From contig JAKSUU010000020.1 of NCBI GenBank assembly GCA_024408695.1, positions 1 through 10,812 on the forward strand: a DNA stretch of 10,812 bases, read 5' to 3'. A program made the translations under genes and the position numbers. This document shows, one piece after another, positions 6,710 through 10,812 of this stretch (its first letter is position 1; each line of letters starts with the position of its first letter). The notes under the pieces were generated by a model. It saw nothing but the letters and a program-made list of their open reading frames with translations. It made no database searches and was not told where the DNA came from. This stretch comes from Coriobacteriales bacterium (GTDB lineage Bacteria; Actinomycetota; Coriobacteriia; Coriobacteriales; QAMH01).

Positions 6710-6801
6710 TGGCGGAGAGATGGGGATTCGAACCCCAGGTACGGGAACACCGCACACACGATTTCCAGTCGTGCTCCTTCAGCCAACTCGGACATCTCTC
6801 C
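6710..6801 (-). tRNA. tRNA-Ser (anticodon GGA)
   Basis: A 92-nt class II tRNA with encoded CCA lies on the minus strand. All stems pair: acceptor GGAGAGA/TCTCTCC, D stem TCC/GGA, anticodon stem CACGA/TCGTG around loop CTGGAAA, a long variable arm GTGCGG/CCGTAC, and T stem TGGGG/CCCCA with loop TTCGAAT. The discriminator base is G73, as is usual for serine tRNAs. GGA reads UCC and UCU codons. Only 15 nt separate its 3' end from the next start codon, so it must be cut out of a transcript shared with the downstream genes, or termination must occur within or just after it. Confidence 0.97.
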
Positions 6802-6836
6802 GCAATACGAAAATGAAGTTTTTGTTTGACATTTTA

Positions 6837-6857
6837 GTTAGTACGTTTAAGACTAAC
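6837..6857 (-). other. Hairpin in the tRNA-Ser leader
   Basis: GTTAGT and ACTAAC form a 6-bp inverted repeat with a 9-nt loop, extendable by two pairs past a bulged A. It lies in the roughly 134-nt leader between the predicted start near 6935 and the tRNA 5' end. No T run follows in the minus direction, so it is not a terminator for the operon. The rest of the leader (6802-6905) shows no T-box, riboswitch or convincing leader peptide to my reading. Confidence 0.3.
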
Positions 6858-6905
6858 AATTTTTAATCAAAAACTACAAATATACGCTTATTCTTTCAAA
6901 TTGCT

Positions 6906-6933
6906 TTATGTTTAAACATTTGTTTAAACATAA
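6906..6933 (-). repeat. 13-bp perfect inverted repeat at the predicted transcript 5' end
   Basis: TTATGTTTAAACA and its exact reverse complement are separated by only 2 nt. Each arm contains the self-palindromic octamer GTTTAAAC, so the element is also a tandem of two TGTTTAAACA units. It spans about +3 to +30 from the promoter at 6942-6969. It could be a double operator site, or an RNA hairpin that shields the 5' end of the precursor. It has no T run placed to act as a terminator of gyrA. Confidence 0.7.
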
Positions 6934-6941
6934 GTTTTAAT

Positions 6942-6969
6942 ATTATAGCAAAAAATTTTCAAAATGCAA
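6942..6969 (-). promoter_or_regulatory. Extended -10 promoter of the tRNA-Ser/pnp/ilvBN/serA unit
   Basis: On the minus strand the -10 is a perfect TATAAT (6942-6947) preceded by TGC, forming an extended -10. The -35 region is weak (TTGCAT at 6964-6969 with a 16-bp spacer), and the extended -10 could compensate. The predicted start is near 6935. The core 6937-6954 is identical over 18 bp to the tRNA-fMet promoter core. It begins about 30 bp after the gyrA stop. I see no good terminator between, so gyrase transcripts may also read into the unit. Confidence 0.75.
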
Positions 6970-6996
6970 TAGCCATTGAACTGGGAAAACTTTAAA

Positions 6997-9711
6997 TTAT
7001 TCTTCAGTATCCTCTAAATCATCGTCTTCGGAATCGTCCACAGACTGTATTTGTGTTTGAGGTCCAGATATTTCTTTATCAAAAATACTCGTTTGGCCAG
7101 CCGTTGCATCAGACGCCTTCTTTTGTTGGTTACCTGTTGACATACGGGCAACAGCTACAACTCGGTCGTTATCGTTTAAGTTCATGACTTTAACACCTTG
7201 GGTTACGCGACCAAGACGTGAAATGTCAGTTGCCTTAACTCGAATCATGACGCCTTCTTCGCTGATAATCATAAGGTCATGAGAATCATTGATAATTTTC
7301 ATACAGGCTATGGAACCTTTTTTATCTGTCTTTTTAATTGTATCAACACCCTTGCCACCACGATGTTTTGAGTTGTAATCCTTGATTGGGGTGCGTTTGC
7401 CGTAACCATTTTCTGTAATAACAAAAAGGTCATCTTCGTCGCTTGCAATTTCTAGACCAAGCACGCGATCGCCTTTTGCAGTGTCGACCTTCATACCGCG
7501 AACGCCACTGGCATCGCGCCCAACCGCGCGCACTTCTTCGTCTTTAAAGTAAGCTGCTTTGCCTGCACTGCTTACAAGAATAATGGCATGGCCTGGTTTT
7601 GCAATTTTAACAGAAATAAGTTCGTCATCTTCTTTTAATTTAATAGCAATAAGACCACTTTGGCGAACATTTTTATAAGCCGAAAATGCAGTCTTTTTGA
7701 CCATGCCATGACTTGTACAAAACAGTAAATATTCGTCATCGCCATAATCGCGCGTGCTAATAACAGCGGCAGTCGTTTCTCCTTTTTCATATGGGAGCAA
7801 ATTTACAATTGCGTTGCCTCGAGAATGGCGACTTCCAAGAGGTAATTGGTGAACTTTTAACTTATATACCTTGCCTTTTGAGGAGAAAAACATTACGTAG
7901 TCGTGTGTAGATGCAACAAACAGCTGTTCAACAAAATCATTTTCTTTAAGGTTAATTCCGCTTACACCTTTACCGCCGCGTTTTTGCATTCTATAAGTTG
8001 CAACAGGGATTCTTTTGATGTATCCACCCTGAGTAATTGTAACTACCATATCTTCATCGGCAATAAGATCTTCTACCTCGAGTTCGGTTGGAGCGTCGTT
8101 AAAATCACTTCGTCTTGGGTTTGCAAATTTATCTTTCGTTTCTAAAAGCTCTGTTTTAATAATTTTTTTCACTTCTTCTTCGCTACCTAAAACCTTTTTG
8201 TAATAGGCAATTTTTTCTAAAAGTTCCTTTAATTCGTTTTCGATTTTTTCACGTTCAAGACCAGTTAAACGGCGCAATTTCATTTCTAAAATTGCATTTG
8301 TTTGTTCTAACGACAAACCAAACCTTGCGGTAAGTTTTTCGCGAGCTTCTGCATCATCTTTTGATTTTTTAATTATCTCTATTACCTCGTCAATGTTTTC
8401 TAAAGCAATAACGTAACCTTCTAAAATATGTGCGCGCTCTTCTGCTTTTTTAAGATCGTATTTTGTTCGGCGAACAATAACGTCTTTTTGATGAGTGATA
8501 TAGTGATAAAGCATTTCTTTAAGTGTAAGAACGCGTGGCACGCCATCAACAAGTGCAAGGTTAATAATGCCAAAGCTTGTTTGCAGTTGTGTGTGTTTAT
8601 AAAGATTGTTTAACACGACCTGTGGCTCTTCACCACGTTTAAGGTCGATGACTATGCGCATACCTTTGCGATCAGACTCATCATTAAGCCCCGAAATCTC
8701 TGTAATTTTTTTGTCCTTAACGAGCTCCGCAATTTTTTCAATTAAACGAGTCTTATTAACTTGATACGGGATTTCTGTAACTACAATTTTCTTTTTACCG
8801 CCACTTGTTTCTTCTATATGTGCTTTTGATCTAATTGTAATTGAACCTCGGCCGGTAGAATAAGCGTCAAAAATACCTTTTTGACCCATGATTGTTGCGC
8901 CCGTTGGAAAATCTGGGCCTGGCAAAATTTTCATTAGTTCTGGTAGTTCAATATCTGGGTTTTCCATTACTGCAATAGCTGCATCGATTGATTCGCCTAA
9001 ATTGTGCGGAGGAATATTTGTTGCCATACCAACCGCAATACCGCTAGAGCCGTTTACAATTAAATTTGGAAAACGTGCTGGTAAAACCTTTGGTTCTTGC
9101 AAGGATTCATCGTAGTTTGGTTGCCAGTCAATTGTGTCTTTTTCAAGATCTTCTAGCAACTTCATTGCGGCTTTGTTAAGACGAGCTTCGGTATAGCGCA
9201 TAGCAGCTGCACCATCGCCATCAATGCTACCAAAGTTTCCATGGCCATCAATTAATGGTTCGCGCATTGTAAAATTTTGTGTAAGACGAACCATTGTATC
9301 GTAAATTGCAGCATCGCCATGTGGATGATAGCGACCCATACAATCACCAACAGCCCTAGCACTTTTAACATGTGCTTTATTTGGAGTATAACCACTTTCG
9401 TTCATTGCATAAAGAATACGGCGATGAACTGGTTTAAGCCCATCACGAACATCTGGCAAAGCGCGTGCAACAATAACAGACATTGCATATTCCATAAAAG
9501 AAGTTTGCATTTCTTTTGCAAAATCGGTTTCTGTAACATGGCCTCTATTTGGATCTTCTATTTCTATTTGAGCTTGGGAAGATCCTGGGTTTTCTTCGCT
9601 GGGCTGTTCTAAAGAATTTTGGTCTTCATTACCACTAATACCATTTTGGTTTTCGGCAGAATTATTATCACTTTCATTGTTGTCGAAATTTTTTTGATTT
9701 TCATCACTCAT
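6997..9711 (-). CDS. gyrA: DNA gyrase subunit A
   Basis: This subunit cuts and rejoins DNA and, with GyrB, adds negative supercoils using ATP. The 904 residues contain the winged-helix/tower cleavage core with catalytic Y173 (AAMRYTEARL), the coiled-coil C-gate region (about 415-525) and the C-terminal beta-pinwheel. The GyrA box QKRGGKG (576-582) marks true gyrase rather than topoisomerase IV. The start at 9711 has AGGAG 6 nt upstream, which supports a real N-terminal extension of about 55 residues rich in Asn, Glu, Ser and Gln before the usual TETDFAKEMQTSF. The C-terminus is also acidic (DDSEDDDLEDTEE). In the quinolone-binding region the residue equivalent to E. coli Ser83 is Ala134 (HPHGDAAIYD), while the Asp87 equivalent, D138, is kept. 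The gap to gyrB is 24 bp, so they form an operon. Confidence 0.98.
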   Translation of the reverse strand: MSDENQKNFDNNESDNNSAENQNGISGNEDQNSLEQPSEENPGSSQAQIEIEDPNRGHVTETDFAKEMQTSFMEYAMSVIVARALPDVRDGLKPVHRRILYAMNESGYTPNKAHVKSARAVGDCMGRYHPHGDAAIYDTMVRLTQNFTMREPLIDGHGNFGSIDGDGAAAMRYTEARLNKAAMKLLEDLEKDTIDWQPNYDESLQEPKVLPARFPNLIVNGSSGIAVGMATNIPPHNLGESIDAAIAVMENPDIELPELMKILPGPDFPTGATIMGQKGIFDAYSTGRGSITIRSKAHIEETSGGKKKIVVTEIPYQVNKTRLIEKIAELVKDKKITEISGLNDESDRKGMRIVIDLKRGEEPQVVLNNLYKHTQLQTSFGIINLALVDGVPRVLTLKEMLYHYITHQKDVIVRRTKYDLKKAEERAHILEGYVIALENIDEVIEIIKKSKDDAEAREKLTARFGLSLEQTNAILEMKLRRLTGLEREKIENELKELLEKIAYYKKVLGSEEEVKKIIKTELLETKDKFANPRRSDFNDAPTELEVEDLIADEDMVVTITQGGYIKRIPVATYRMQKRGGKGVSGINLKENDFVEQLFVASTHDYVMFFSSKGKVYKLKVHQLPLGSRHSRGNAIVNLLPYEKGETTAAVISTRDYGDDEYLLFCTSHGMVKKTAFSAYKNVRQSGLIAIKLKEDDELISVKIAKPGHAIILVSSAGKAAYFKDEEVRAVGRDASGVRGMKVDTAKGDRVLGLEIASDEDDLFVITENGYGKRTPIKDYNSKHRGGKGVDTIKKTDKKGSIACMKIINDSHDLMIISEEGVMIRVKATDISRLGRVTQGVKVMNLNDNDRVVAVARMSTGNQQKKASDATAGQTSIFDKEISGPQTQIQSVDDSEDDDLEDTEE

Positions 9712-9735
9712 AATTAACTCCTAATATATAAAGAA

Positions 9736-10812
<1,077 letters not shown>

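Noticed and set aside
6826..6831. A perfect TTGACA on the plus strand in the tRNA-Ser leader region.
   Set aside because: At 17 bp spacing the -10 position reads AAGACT, and there is no plus-strand gene downstream.
6891..6931. A short minus-strand frame (MFKQMFKHKAI) within the palindrome region as a leader peptide.
   Set aside because: It begins almost at the predicted transcript start without a ribosome binding site, is not rich in Ser, Ile, Leu or Val codons, and arises from the repeated palindrome sequence.
6802..6935. A T-box or serine/branched-chain amino acid riboswitch in the operon leader.
   Set aside because: I find no T-box sequence (TGGNACCGCG-like) and no terminator/antiterminator pair. 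The leader ends in the tRNA itself.

Overview
This AT-rich window has all its genes on the minus strand. It is a stretch of bacterial core chromosome, not an accessory island. In transcription order (right to left) it holds gyrB (its 3' part only), gyrA, tRNA-Ser(GGA), a purine nucleoside phosphorylase-like gene, ilvB, ilvN, serA, dnaB and an initiator-type tRNA-Met(CAU). I see no insertion sequence, phage gene, CRISPR array or defence gene. The short GyrB TOPRIM region without the long proteobacterial insertion, the AGGAG-type ribosome binding sites, sigma-A-like promoters and low GC suggest a low-GC Gram-positive-type bacterium (Firmicutes, or a low-GC actinobacterial lineage such as Coriobacteriia). 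I cannot place it more precisely by reading alone. All seven protein genes stop with TAA. gyrB-gyrA often lies close to dnaA and oriC, so the origin may lie beyond the right edge.

Right part (6997-10812): a gyrB-gyrA operon with a 24-bp gap encodes both DNA gyrase subunits. GyrA has an intact GyrA box, an unusual acidic N-terminal extension, and Ala at the position where quinolone-susceptible enzymes usually have Ser.

Middle (2009-6947): a promoter with an extended -10 element, followed at once by a 13-bp inverted repeat, leads through a leader of about 134 nt into tRNA-Ser(GGA). The tRNA 3' end lies 15 nt before the nucleoside phosphorylase start codon. ilvB, ilvN and serA then follow with gaps of 15, 0 and 30 bp. 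This looks like a single tRNA-mRNA transcription unit joining a serine tRNA, purine salvage, the first step of branched-chain amino acid synthesis and the first step of serine synthesis. Three of its enzymes have substitutions at functional positions: the phosphate loop of the phosphorylase, the AHAS specificity residue and the AHAS valine-binding glycine.

Left part (1-2008): serA ends in a hairpin that contains its own stop codon. A 157-bp spacer with a perfect DnaA box precedes dnaB, whose protein has a low-complexity N-terminal extension and an acidic tip resembling that of SSB. A strong promoter pointing the same way then drives the initiator tRNA gene. That tRNA has the initiator hallmarks but mismatches in its anticodon and T stems. 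The two tRNA promoters share an identical 18-bp core.

No clearly new biological system is visible. The more interesting points are the odd initiator tRNA, the shared tRNA promoter core, the tRNA-Ser/serA linkage with its 5' palindrome, and the substitutions in the phosphorylase and AHAS subunits.
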